DNA of 64,000 nucleotides from Polytrichum commune (taxonomy: Eukaryota > Streptophyta > Polytrichopsida > Polytrichales > Polytrichaceae). The notes beneath the pieces were generated by a model that searched no databases, was not told where the DNA came from, and saw nothing but the letters and a program-made list of their open reading frames with translations. Position numbers and translations under genes: made by a program. Below, piece after piece: positions 23,689 to 35,434 of this stretch (the stretch's first letter is position 1; each line of letters opens with the position of its first letter). The DNA lies in contig OX485808.1 of NCBI GenBank assembly GCA_950295325.1, positions 12,526,501 to 12,590,500 on the forward strand, written 5' to 3'.

Positions 23689-24016
23689 GTAATATCACAC
23701 TTGTGGCATCCAAAGTGCATGTGATGTTAAGGAGGTTTGTAGTTTTAACATGGATGCAAGATAAAAGATAATATCTTGTAGCATGTGACATTATGGAATA
23801 ACACAAAGACAACATTGCAATAATGACAATATAATACATGCGAGCATGTGGTTTAAAATCTTTGGTGGTTTACTTTGATGTCAAAACCCGTGATATATGG
23901 GAGGAAAATGTGACAATAAGGAATGAGACGTAAATTGAGAACATCCTTTCCTACGGTTTTGGGATATAAGAGAAGAAGTGACATTAAAGAGGTTGATGTG
24001 AACGGTTTAGAGTGTA
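23689..24016. repeat. Dispersed repeat, copy 2
   Basis: Second copy of the element at 19402-19749, same orientation, roughly 80 percent alike by eye. Both begin GTAATATCAC and end near GAGTGTA. Confidence 0.7.
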
Positions 24017-24137
24017 TCCATTTCTTATCCCTATAGTTGAGTTTCAAGGTAATTGATACCTCTAGAGGTTTCTAGAAAACATTGATCAATAATCAAGTGA
24101 TCCTGAGTGGGCATGAACCATGTAGAATTATGCACTA

Positions 24138-24711
24138 CAGTGAAACTTGTTAGATTGAACAACTCCTCTGAATGAACACCTCCTTACTTTGAACGGTTTG
24201 TGGACGTAAACTCAACTTTGCCATACAAATGCACCTCCTCTAAATAGACACCCCCAACCTTGAACATTGAACGTTTTTTTTAACACTCCTCTCAAAATTT
24301 CCTTGTGAACTGCGTCCCAAAATAGAACAGCCTCCAGTTCCCAGAATAGTGCACCTTCGGCACTCTACCATGGCATGCAGCGAGATGGAACAATCATAAC
24401 TACAGACACTTGAGATTCGCCCCCCTCGCGAGCGCGTGTGTTTATGTGTGTGTGTGCGCTTTAATTGAACATTGACCGGAAAAAACATACGCTAAGAAGA
24501 CCTTGGCCCAATAGGCCGACGCATTACAAGACTTGTCCAATGGCATGGCTATGAGAGCTATGGAGAAATCAAAGAGTGTGACACTTCATGAGTTCTTCCA
24601 AAAGAAGCAATAAAAGATGACTTCTTAAGTGTCCCTCTTAGATTGAACACATGCCTACATTGAACAATATGGCCGATCCCCAAGGGTGTTCAATGTAAGC
24701 AGGTTTCATTG
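24138..24711 (+). mobile_element. Tc1/mariner (pogo-like) element remnant
   Basis: The ends are CAGTGAAACTTGTTAGATTG and, in reverse complement, CAATGAAACCTGCTTACATT, flanked by TA on both sides (24136-24137 and 24712-24713). TA duplications and CAGTGAAACCT-type ends are typical of pogo/Tigger elements. Near 24505-24615 a + strand frame reads ADALQDLSNGMAM and then TLHEFFQKKQ before a stop. This resembles the C-terminal tail of pogo transposases, so the copy looks internally deleted rather than a pure MITE. Confidence 0.7.
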
Positions 24712-26840
24712 TATAAGCAAGAGGATTTAGTATTATATATGGTTTACCAAGTTTCATGTAGTGATGCCTTGTTAAAGTAAGGTCAAGGCATCCATAGTCA
24801 ACCATGTCCATCTAACCGTTCACTAGGGTCACGTAATGCCAACATGGATGAGATCTATATTTTTTAGGCAAACGGAGTTAAGGTTTATGTGGTGGAGGCT
24901 TGTGATTGATTACCTTCATAAGAGTTTTGATAACTGTCATAGCCAAGCATTAGAATTTGGATGAGTGGTTATCGTTAACCTATAAATTGACTATGTGTTA
25001 CCCTAACTTTATCATTTCAAATTTGTAGCAATGTCCATATTCATGGATAAAAAAATTAGTTAATTTTATTTTGCATTCTCCTCAGAACTTTTTTCTCTTC
25101 GCAAGAAAAAAATGCCCTACTATTAATCCTCTTAAATAGATGCAAACTCTATTAATTTATTGGTTATAGGTGCCTCAACCTTAATGCCAATCTTCTCCAT
25201 GTCTCAACATAACCAAGACATGTCCATGAACATGTTTCTTCACATTGGCGATAAATGCTCCTCCTTTGGAACACTTGGTTTTTCATGTTCATACGAATCA
25301 ATTGGCTTGGGGGATCTTATCTTATAAGGTAAGCATGCCTCAATTGATTACTCTATCTTAAACCGAAGCCCGATGGACACATGTATTTGGGTGGTGCGTG
25401 GTTGGGTGTAAAGATAGATAGATATAACGGACAATGGTGCGTCATTGGGTGTAAATCTAATAACGGACACCAAAAACACATGTTCAAAAGAGGTTAGACT
25501 ACGTGCTCAAAATATGCTAACCATTCTAAAATCAATAGAATAGATATTCCTATGAGCTCCAAAAATGATGAGGAAAATGGCTAGGGGTACGATTTGCATT
25601 TGCTAAGAATCTCACACTACTTGCGTCTTTCATATCCTATGAGAAGTGGGCATAGAGCACGTTCTCTCGTATAATGTTCCTCTCCATAATTGATGGGCTT
25701 TTCAGATTCGTACCATACTCTCCTTTTAAGATGAAATATTTCTTTAAGGCATGTGGGTGCTAGTTGGTTTGTTTTTCTTGTTCTCCAACTTCTACTGATT
25801 AGACTTACACAACAAAATGAGTGTTACCTTAGCAAATCTATGATGAACTTTTGCAAAAGCTAGATTGAAAATCGGAACTCTCTTGATTTAGTTATGATTT
25901 TCAGAAGTGCATGTTGATTGATTTCTTAACTAGATACATAGGTCCTCCCAATTATATTCATTATTGAGTGTAGAGTAGTTATTAATATTTGAAGACGTAG
26001 TCCAATCTCTTTTGAACATGTGTCTTTATGATGTTTGCTCTTTAATCCTCACCAAACCACATACCAAACCACATACCAATCAAATCCAAGGTTCCAATTA
26101 AGGGAACGAGCCACTTAAGACCCATCTACCTTATGGTGGATGAAAACTCTTCTAACGAAAGTAACTCTCCAATGTCAACTCTGAGAAGAGAGTTGGTGCA
26201 CTTGTTTAAATGTCAAAGGATCATTTCTTCTTGTTGGGAAGCCTTCAAAAATGGCAATTTCTTATGAGTTTACAAAATTTCCTACTTTCCTATATCCCTG
26301 ATTGACCTCTCATCTGCTCATCGACTCGTGCACTTCCGCATCGTTCTTCGTGAGTAACAGATTATCTACCTCAATGCCGTAAGTGGAAATATTGGAAGCA
26401 ATTTCATGTACTTTGGATTTCATTTGGGGACGTCTGCGCACTCTTATTGTGAGAGATCAGGCTGAAATCCTAATCCTAATTCCTCCGAGCCAGAGGTTTC
26501 CTAGTTTCCTGAAGCCTTGGTTTACACTCTCCTGCTCAAGTCCTAATTTGTGGCGTCGTTCTCCTGGAAATGTGGTGCAAAATTTTCTACATGGACAATG
26601 TAGTTCAAAAAATATTTGGAGTGATCCATCAAGCCTTGCTGAGTTGAGTTGTAGTTCAGCTTCTCACAATTTTCTGAGAGTGCCTGCCAAAACCCTAAAC
26701 CCCAATGTTATGTGCCGATTGAATAATATGTGATGACGAATTCTGTTGTAGAATCTGGTTTCGGGCGGCTGCATCGACCAAGGACTCGCACACGCTAGGC
26801 GACTGCATGGAGAGTTCGTAATATTTTGCTGATTTTGAGT
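24712..26840. repeat. Repeat-rich intergenic region with an inverted pair
   Basis: About 25371-25560 (+) and 25739-26070 (-) are pieces of one repeat family that reappears intact in order at about 53480-53830 (+). Shared motifs include GGACACATGTATTTG, AGAGATTAGGCTA-like and GTTGGAGAACATGAAAAA-like blocks. No gene supported; the 117-codon open frame from 26383 lacks coding character. Confidence 0.5.
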
Positions 26841-26844
26841 AGAA

Positions 26845-26908
26845 GTTTAAGACACCTAAGGCCGGAGTAGTACTCGGATGGGTGGCCTTCCTATCACTTG
26901 ATCACCCA
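26845..26908 (+). repeat. 5S rRNA-derived fragment with internal promoter
   Basis: AAGTTTAAGACACCTAAGGC followed by GGAGTAGTACTCGGATGGGTGGCC aligns with the internal control region of plant 5S rRNA (AAGTTAAGCGTGCTTGGGCGA, then GAGTAGTACTAGGATGGGTGACC). Both the A-box and C-box regions are recognisable, but the 5' part and the 3' stem of 5S rRNA are not. Such fragments occur in Cassandra TRIM LTRs and 5S-derived SINEs; which one is not decided. It is not a functional 5S gene. Confidence 0.65.
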
Positions 26909-27194
26909 TGGTCCACCCAAATCACAGGGCTTACCCCTTCGGATGAATCGGGTGATTCGCGCAAGCTGGTTATTGTTCACGCCTGTTCAAGGTGTTCACC
27001 TTTCAAAGGAGAAAGAGTCTTCAAGGAGCCTCTAATTATCATGATGCCTGTTTTCGGATTACATCTAGACTTTAGACCAATTCGAAGATGAAGCAACACC
27101 ATAATCCACGTCGGTGGCAAGCAACAATCGGTTGCACCTCTTCACTTCTTCTCTTCTCCTTCGGTTTCCTTACGTCGATTTCGCAAGATTTTTC

Positions 27195-30100
27195 TCACAC
27201 TTTTGGAGGCTCTCGACCTTTGATGATGCGCTGAATGGTGTCCTTGATTGGCATATACGAGTCCGCATATCCCATTCCATGGCACCCAAGGGCTTGCACC
27301 TCCCAGCGTGTCAACAAGGCGGGGCTCCGGTACATCCGGCACATGATGACCGAGGTGTGGTTCATCAGGGTTTTGTCTTCGAGCGTATACTCACAGAGCT
27401 CCGTTCCGGTGGCTTCGTCTTTCAGCTGCACAAAAGGGAGCCTGAAATCGGACAGCTTCACACCACGCCACCCACTCATCGTGAAGTAGAGCTCCTGAAC
27501 CGCCATAGGAATATCTGCAAGGAGCCAAAGCGTTAATTAGCCAGTGTGTCCCTTTAATCTGTTGATAAGTTTGTAATAATGCACTTCACAAGTTCAGTAC
27601 ATAGTTCTTAAAGTAGGTCAACCTTAGGGCTGGGTTGGAGTCAATTAGAAAAGAGGGAATGATTATAAATAATACCTGCGAAGCTGATAGTTATTGTGTG
27701 CGTCCCTTGGTTGATATTGTAGTCTATCACATCGCCGGAGTGCCGCACAGCCCCATTCACACCAACCCTACGCGAATAATCCACCACCTCCAGAAACTCT
27801 CCACCGAATCCATACACCAAGCACGAAGCATCGAGGAATTTCGTCCCGACTCCGACCCATCGCCAAGTTTCAAGCATCTTCGCTCTTCTCATGTTCACCG
27901 GCGCGCTATACGACTCCCCCTTCAACAGGATCTTGGACACTCCCCGATTCTGGATGTTCTCAAACCTCGTGGTCCGGGTGTGGTAGCCTTTTCTCAGAGA
28001 GTTTCTCCAGCACTGCCCTAGCCAGCTTGTAAGATACTCCTTACTCGGCGTCTGCATTCCCATGACGGTGAAGAAGAATCCCCAATCGTATCCAACATTG
28101 ATCACCTTCTTGATGAACTCCTGGATCCGTTTCTTCATGTATAAGGATGGCATCCCATAGAGCGCGTCATAACCGGTCACCACTTTCTTCAATGAAACAC
28201 CATTAGGTCTTGCGAGTAAATGCAAGAATCCAGCATGAAACATGTTAAGTCGGAGTGCAACTCGGCTTCCCTCCCAAGCAGATCGTAAGAGCACTTCATC
28301 GACATAGTGATCTTTTCTATCTGTGCTGTATCCTGCCTTTTTGAAGTTCGTCACAATCGAAGGATCATGTTTACAGATCCACATGACTGTGCGGTCGAAA
28401 ACCTCACTCGTGAGTGGCCGGACTATCTCCTTCCAAGCTGTTGCGGGAGAGACGCAAACGCTTAACCTTGCCATCATCCTTCCAAGGTCCGGACACTCGT
28501 CTTTCGTTTGAAATCTTGAAGAGTTTCTGAACCGAATGACATCCTGTTCTGCCTTCTCGTGAAGATTGTATTTCTCACAAAGCGCTAGGAACAGACGGTG
28601 CATCAGGCAGTATCCTTCGATGGCTCTCTCGCTTGCTTGCAATCCTTTGTCGCATAGAAGCACCACCATGGTGTTCAGCACCTTAGGCATAACTTCCAGT
28701 GCCATGTCGGGATGGAATGGTGATGCGGGAGAGTATGATTTGCGGAGGAACGGGCAGAGCTTTGCGATTGTAGCTTGAATGAGCGGCAGAGCACGTTCGA
28801 AGTGCTCCGGAGTGATGTAAAGAGGTAGGAGCAGATTGAAAGTTTGGTTGTCAGCGGTGTTGCGTACTCCATGGCCGTAAGCATCTCGAGACATGATGTC
28901 GAGGTGGACTTGAATGTAGTCCACGTCTCGTGTGCGGGGGTTAATGGTGTAGGAGATTGGAAATCCTAGGATATCCTCCTCGTGTGTGCACTTGGTGTAG
29001 AAACAGTGTAAGCTCTCGATGATGTTGCCCTTCTCGAGAATGAACACGTGCTTCCAATCCTGCATGGATGCAGCGCTGAGATTCGAGGCTGGGAAGTGTC
29101 TCCGTAGTAAAGATTTCCACAAATATCCATCTTCGCTGGCTGCCTTTAGCCCTCTGCATGTCGAAGACATGGAGCTCAGATCCTGTGTTGACAACATGCA
29201 CATAATGGTTGTCAGTGGCTCCGGCGGGAGCAACCCGAACGCTCCCATGGCTTCCTCCATGGTGACCTTTTTTGTTTCCTCCAATTGGATTTGAAGAAAT
29301 AATCCAGAAATGAAGCTGATCCGAGGTTTGGTTGGATTTGGATGCTTTCTGTACTTTCCTGCAGCACTCGTCACATTCGGATGAGCGCTGGACGTTTTCC
29401 TCTTCTTCGAGGTTACAGTTTGCCATCCACGTTCCTCTTCCTCCTCGAGCAGATCCACAGCAGAGTCCTTGACGACATTGGATGTGTCCTGCTCATGATG
29501 TGATTTCTCTGCTGCAACTGAATGCAGTAATCGATGTGGAGCGGAGATCAACTTTTTCTGCCGGTTTGTTAAGGTAACCTCAATCTCATCCTGTGTCAAG
29601 AACATTGGGAAGGGTTTGGTACCGGTGTGTGCACATCCTTCACACGAAAAGCTCCTTGACCTCTCAATAGCAAGATGCATCGGCACCTTCTCAACGTCGT
29701 AGAGCAGATCCTCCTGAAGGAGGAACGTTTGCAGCTGGAGCAGGACACTTTGCACACTGTAAGCACTGCTCCAGCCTTTGTAAGCTGGGGTGCAGTGCCA
29801 CAACGATACTTCCCACAGAACTTGAGCTCCACTTTCCGCAGCCTGCACAAATCAAAGAGGTTAATGTTGTTGCTTCAATTTTTTCATCAAAATGTGCATT
29901 CAATTTTTAATGTCTGCAATTATATGACAACGTGGATCATCCCCACTGGTTGACAATGCATATCTGTTGAGGGAATTTAACGGGGCTGTATACTAATCTG
30001 CATGTGATCGAAGATTCCACTGATCAAAATTATATTTCCTGAGAGGTTTACAAATCAAAGATGTTCATGTCGTTAATTCAATTCTTGCATCAATTTGTGC

Positions 30101-30714
30101 GTTCAAGTCTGCAAAGATATGAACAACGTGGATCCTCACCGGTTGACAATCACCATGCATATCTGTAAAGGGATTTTAACCAGGTTGTTTACTAATCTGC
30201 ATGTGTTCGCAGAGTATACTCATTAAATTTCATGGGAGGGTTACAAATCAAAGATGTACATGTTGTTGCTTCCATTTTTGCATCAAACTACTATGGATTG
30301 TCTGCAAAAATGTGAACAACGTAGATCCGTACCGGTTGACAATCACCATGCATATAGGTGATGAGGAATTGACAGGGATGCGAGTTGCATGTGATCGAAG
30401 AGTGTAAGTACTGATCAAATTACCTGGGAGGGTTGTTGAAGCGCAACATTGGGGTGAGGCAGAGGTGTGCAGAGGTACACTTTGGGACCGTCGGTGGGAA
30501 AGGAGGAAGGAAACTGCAGAATGAGATGAAAGACTGCTCTGCTGAAAGGGTTGCTCGCCTCCACCATCTCGTCATCTTCCGAGGTTCGGATATTTACATG
30601 CCACACAAAGAGATTGAACTCCTCCGGTTCCCCAACCACATTGACAAGAGGACATTTTTTGACCTCTTGCAGGTCCTTGAGGAGTCGCCGAACTGCCAAG
30701 GCTTGTGCCGCCAT
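27195..30714 (-). CDS. UBC (E2-like) / F-box / TerD multidomain protein
   Basis: Exons, in gene order, 30424-30714, 27676-29842 and 27195-27514; phases agree and 925 residues result. Residues 1-140 form a ubiquitin-conjugating fold (RLLKDLQEV start, LPHPNV, GWSSAYSVQSVLLQLQTFL). A FSCEGCAHTGTKPFP Cys pair follows, then an acidic/basic linker. About 300-345 is an F-box (LLPPEPLTTIMCMLSTQDLS, CRGLKAA, LWKSLL), the usual Skp1 contact. About 350-750 is a conserved-looking region I cannot name. About 755-905 is a TerD-type stress domain: FLDASCLVY, GAVRHSGD, ELYFTMSG, FVQLKDEATGTEL, WEVQALG. TerD proteins are calcium-binding stress factors in bacteria. A role as a ubiquitin-ligase component that senses a ligand through TerD is inference. 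The catalytic Cys position of the UBC fold appears to be Ser (VSLWH). Confidence 0.85.
29845..30420. repeat. Triplicated repeat filling intron 1 of the UBC/F-box/TerD gene
   Basis: Three units start near 29846, 30049 and 30242, each beginning ACAAATCAAAGA. They share TGTTGTTGCTTC-like, TTTTGCATCAA, GAACAACGTGGATC and GGTTGACAATCACCATGCAT blocks. The period is about 195-204 bp. The array spans essentially the whole intron (29843-30423). Confidence 0.85.
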
Positions 30715-31412
30715 GGTGGTTATTCAGGTGCTTGCAAAAGACCCCTCCGTAAAGAAAATCCTTGGTAGGAAATTCCGGGTTAGCCTCCCAAATCCACCGA
30801 AACTCAAACCGTCCGAATCTCGGTCCCCCTGTGATAACCAACTTCAACTTCAGAATCGCCTTCAAAAACCTCCGAGGGATCAAAGCATGTGAATTCGGTA
30901 TAAAGGAAAATTCTTCCTGACAATCAAAAACTGGTACTCTACATCAAAAATCCACTGCTGAAAACTTCAACATACCATGGTGCAAATTCTTAATCCCTCA
31001 TCACTTGTTGCACTTGAGAAATTCACGCTAGACGATCGTTATCCACTACCGACAATTTAATCTGCCGAATCTCTCCAACTCCTTGAACTATGAAATCCAG
31101 TTCACAAACCTGAGAAAACTTGGTTAAAGTGGCTGGAGCTGAGTAACAGATTGCATAAATGTTGGAGAAGACCCAAAGAGACGAATCGCTCCACCTCCCC
31201 AGGATCTCTCCAACACTCAAATCCAGCTGCTCCGCATCAATGGACAGCTTGAAGAAACAAACTCCCAAGGAATGGATACTAATCAAGTTATGCAACTGGT
31301 CGAACAATGGATCAAGATGACATTGTTGTTGTTGTTGAAATTGTTGGATAATTAGGTAAGTATATATTGAGAAAGATGTCTTGGTTGGCAAGCAATATTG
31401 ACTCTGGGCCAC
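30715..31412 (-). other. 5' flank of the UBC/F-box/TerD gene
   Basis: Open stretches on the minus strand at 30772-30883 and 31023-31412 have moderately protein-like composition. I see no phase-consistent join to the start codon at 30714, whose family-like N terminus looks complete. The stretch most likely holds the 5' UTR and promoter, or remnants of a duplicated gene piece. Confidence 0.3.
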
Positions 31413-34400
31413 TAAAATTAGACTGCTAGATTGATTGCTGCACTTGATCTTGAGTTACCGATCCCATTGTTACCGACAGCTGATGCTATGGGCCGTGAGT
31501 GCCAAGCAACCACTATCTAAACACCAGTTTTATTCAAACATATGGGACTTGTGAGTGCAAAATTGTTCAATATGCTCTTTAAAACCAGTCTTTTGAGTAT
31601 TATTCTAAGGATTAAAGGCTCCAATTTTATCAAAAGTCTCTGAAGAGACAAGGATTAAAGGCTCCACAATGTTCCACCCAACTGTTGACCACAATATATG
31701 ATTTAGGTAGTGGAAAACCAAGAATGAATAAATTGGTATATATATTTAGAATTATGATAGGTTGTTCGAATATTATTATAGAACATACATGACTTTGCTA
31801 GGTGAAATATTACATTTTCAATATTATAGTTATATCACTACGTAACGTTGAATAGTAACACACACTATCAATGTAGCAACATCATCATTGTTTTTCATCA
31901 TATAATTTTTTTTAACATTTCACTTTAAATTAAAAATATACTAATTGATCCGACCCCTCCAGTATGATTCGAGGATGGGCCATTTCTATTGCCTTGCTAA
32001 CTCTTGGCATTTGCCGTCCCAACCCATGTGCAATTTATCTCCTTGTCTTTCTATCCTTGTACCTTCGCCTATAATACCACAACTACTAAAAAAATGCGAA
32101 GAACAAGCACATTCTCACCCTAGTGTTGAAATCTAGGTTTTAAAATGCATGTGTATAGAACATGTCCAGAACAATGCTTGAAACTGTAATGATTGAGCAC
32201 TTCGGAGTTCTTCATAAAGTGCATAAGCCATCTCCAACTTTAGGACGTGAATGGAATTAATACAATGGCCCATTGCTTGGGAATGAAGATAGCCAAAAAG
32301 TCAATGCTCAACACTTGCTCAACACTTGCTCAACACTAACCGCTTTAGACATGTGCCTATGCAACCACTCAAGAAGATCACACAGTGTATGCTCTTTAAA
32401 AATTCACCACAATTTGAGATTATGTAGGCTCATTCTTATGGCATTGAATTCGTACCCATTTGCCCGTCTTTTTTTTAATTAATTTGTATTTATTGCACAT
32501 TAGAAGAGCCCAAACTTCTTGGAGGTAACTATTATAGGCTTGTCTTCCTTATACACTAGCACCTAATTTACCTTACCCAAAATGTAGGCTTACTGTAGAC
32601 TTTGGATGAATGGGATTTCATGCTTTCTTAAACGTAAAGGTACGCAACTCTAATTTGGGCACATCCAATTCCACAAACATCGTTGATCGCTTGAATTGCT
32701 CCGGAATTGTCTCATCCTATCATCAGTGTTTAATCACAAGGACTGTCGTTTCAATTTCCAATTTGGAGTTGAGATTCAAAAGTTATAGGAGATCATTGTG
32801 AAGATTCTCTTTCTTTATTAGTACACATAAGTTTGACCCTTCCAAGTGTGTCAACAATTGAACGTAGAAAGGTGTGATTATTTTGAGCACATAGATGGTC
32901 CAATCTAATCATAGCACGTGTCTTTTAAATATTTGTTCTTAATCACAAGCCTTATCATATACCCTTCAAATATAGGTGTCCAATTTAGAATAGTGGTCAA
33001 AAAAGTAAAATTAAAAAGAAACGTTGATGTCCATGCACCAATGTGAATGTGAGCCCATTCCTTATTATGATCATGGGTAACACAACCATGATGGATGATG
33101 AGGTGTATTGCCTTCCTTTCGGAACGTAGGCTCCACAATGGCGACACTATTAGGGGTCACATATCTTAGCTCATGCTCAAGTGGATGTTTAGTCCTCTTT
33201 TGAGATAGTAATGTTTCAACCGATTTTGGATTTGTATCACAATCTTTCTATATAAATTGTGTACGAATAATGAAGATTCTACCAAGTTCTGAAGATAATA
33301 AGGTATGAATACACTAAGCCTATTATATATTTTCCCATCAATAGGGTCTATATATGATGATTCCAAGACATTCAAGCCGAGAGGGCTCTATTGTGACATA
33401 CAAGCATACCTCTCATCTATCCAACATAATAATTTGACCCCCTATAGGTTTGTGGCCATTTTTTCTCAAACAATTTCGACTAGACTAAATCGGGGCCTTT
33501 GAAACTCATTCCAATTTCAAGTAAACTAAATTTGTAAGTATCCTCTACACTAATACTATTTCAAGGCTTTGTATTAGATAAATGAGAGGTACTCGTATGC
33601 AGTAAGTCCCTCTTACCCGCATTCACACCCACTTAAAATTGCCCTAATATCAAAACGATCAAAAGGATCATAAGGACTCGGGTATAAGTTGCAATGGTCA
33701 TCTCGTATTGTAATATCCACACACTTAATACCAGAGCACCGTTTCCATGGATTTCAATTCCTGCTGCAATATGCATACAATTTCGAGGTGAACATGGCGT
33801 TCTTCCTCTGTATCTCTTGTGTTTGGTTTTAAGTGAAGTACGCGTTGAGATTTTTGTCTCCACTTCTCCAAAAATAGTGGAAAGTATTCACCTTTGATAG
33901 TTGTTGTGAGGCACTCTTCGTCGAGCTCTCTGCTGTTTTCTGTGATTAAGGACTCATGAAGAACGCCCCACTGGACTTGACATAAGAAAATTCTCTAGTC
34001 TACGCTTCTTCAAGAAGCTCAACTCATTCTTGGTAAAACGATGTGTTTTAAACACTGCATCAATGCTTAAGAAAAAAAGGTTTTGTAGCCTGGTACATGA
34101 CACCGCCATGCATGAGATCCATTTTGAAGTGTGCCTCTCATGCTTCCTGGCTCTCCCTCTCTCTCTCTCTGCTCTATTCAAGATCAATTGCCACAACTGT
34201 TGCTTGCACATTCTTGGATAGAACCCCAAATCCTCAGTATTGTACTCAGTATTGTACGTGACTGTGGAAAAATGCGTAATGCATGATTGTTGATGCATAA
34301 TGGTCTTCAACAACTCCTCCTCGATCCTCTTCACAATCCTCGCCATGCTGGCTGATTCATCCATGGTGTGGTGGTTACATTCACCTTCCTAAATGTATCA

Positions 34401-35053
34401 TGTTGGGTCCCTGCCCCAACCTTGGCTACAATTACGGAGCAAAGATTTTCTGAAATGTGGAGGCCATGCGAGCAAAAGAAGTGGTGGCAAAACAGAAAGA
34501 CGCGGCGACCGAAGCCAGATGGGCCACCGTCAACATAGGCATTGTGCATAAGTAGGCTTAGTTTAGATCGTACTATCCAATAATGGTTATGTAGCGCTTG
34601 TTTGCTACTTAGTTTTTTGACCCTACCTTGTAATGTTTATTTCCCGTAATATGAATATCTTCTTTCTCGTCCAATGTTGTCTTATGTTTGGGTTGTCCTA
34701 CCAAAACCATCCTAGTAGGAGTTCTTTGTCAAGTTATGCCTTCATTTGTGCATGGATTGATGTAGATCACCACTTTTGAATGTTCGCATGTTTGAGTTTT
34801 ACACACCTTTCCCTAATATTTATATGACAATTTAATGTTCTTATATATGTAAATGTCTCAAAATGCCAGATTAAGTCTCAACTTACCTAATATACTAATG
34901 ATGTATATTAAAGTAACGTTGCAATATTATAGGAAACATTTGGGCCGTAACATTTCAAATATGATCATGCCGATAGCAAATGGATTGACATGGATTGCAT
35001 TATTCCTACTATGACCATGAGCTACATTTCTATCAACGAAGTATACACACTAG
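31413..35053. repeat. AT-rich intergenic region with dispersed repeats
   Basis: Decayed repeat pieces around 33150-33620 resemble 21658-21810 and 54345-54500 in inverse orientation (for example CTCATCTATCCAACATAA at about 33413-33430). Open frames at 33954-34364 and 34331-34549 (minus) are not recognised and have no clear splice context. No confident gene. Confidence 0.45.
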
Positions 35054-35426
35054 CAGAGCCCAACATTTTCCTTTCTAATTGCACCCATACCCAAACCATG
35101 CCCATCAACAACGACCTATGCCCACCCATGCCCACCCATAACATGACATGTGCGCACCCATGCCCACCCATGCCCACCCATGATATTCAAATTGCGCCCA
35201 TGTATTCAAAAATTATGTAATGTGTATTGTGTAATTGTTTAATTGTGCCCCACCCATGCCCACCCATGAACAATAATAGCGCAGCCATGCCCACCCATGC
35301 CCGCCCATGAACAATAATATTGCACCCATGCCCACCCAAAACCCATGGGCATGGGTGGGTATGGGCATGGACATGGGTATGGGCATGGGCATGGGCATGG
35401 GTATGGGCGCCCAATGTAGGGCTCTG
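35054..35426. mobile_element. hAT-type MITE built on a CCCATG foldback minisatellite
   Basis: A perfect 8-bp direct repeat CACACTAG flanks the element (35046-35053 and 35427-35434). The ends are CAGAGCCCAACATT and, in reverse complement, CAGAGCCCTACATT. An 8-bp duplication with CAGxG ends is typical of hAT elements. Inside, CCCATGCCCACCCATG-type repeats (about 35086-35345) are followed by the same repeats in reverse (GGGCATGGG, 35342-35408), so the transcript could fold into a long hairpin. Confidence 0.88.
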
Positions 35427-35434
35427 CACACTAG

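Noticed and set aside
26383-26733. 117-codon plus frame
   Set aside because: No motif, no splice context, composition like surrounding non-coding DNA.
27114-27536. 140-codon plus-strand frame and neighbouring plus frames to 28021
   Set aside because: Antisense shadows of the TerD and middle exons of the UBC/F-box/TerD gene.
33954-34549. Minus-strand frames of 136 and 72 codons
   Set aside because: Some protein-like stretches, but no recognisable motif, no phase-consistent join and repeats around; evidence is too weak to call a gene.
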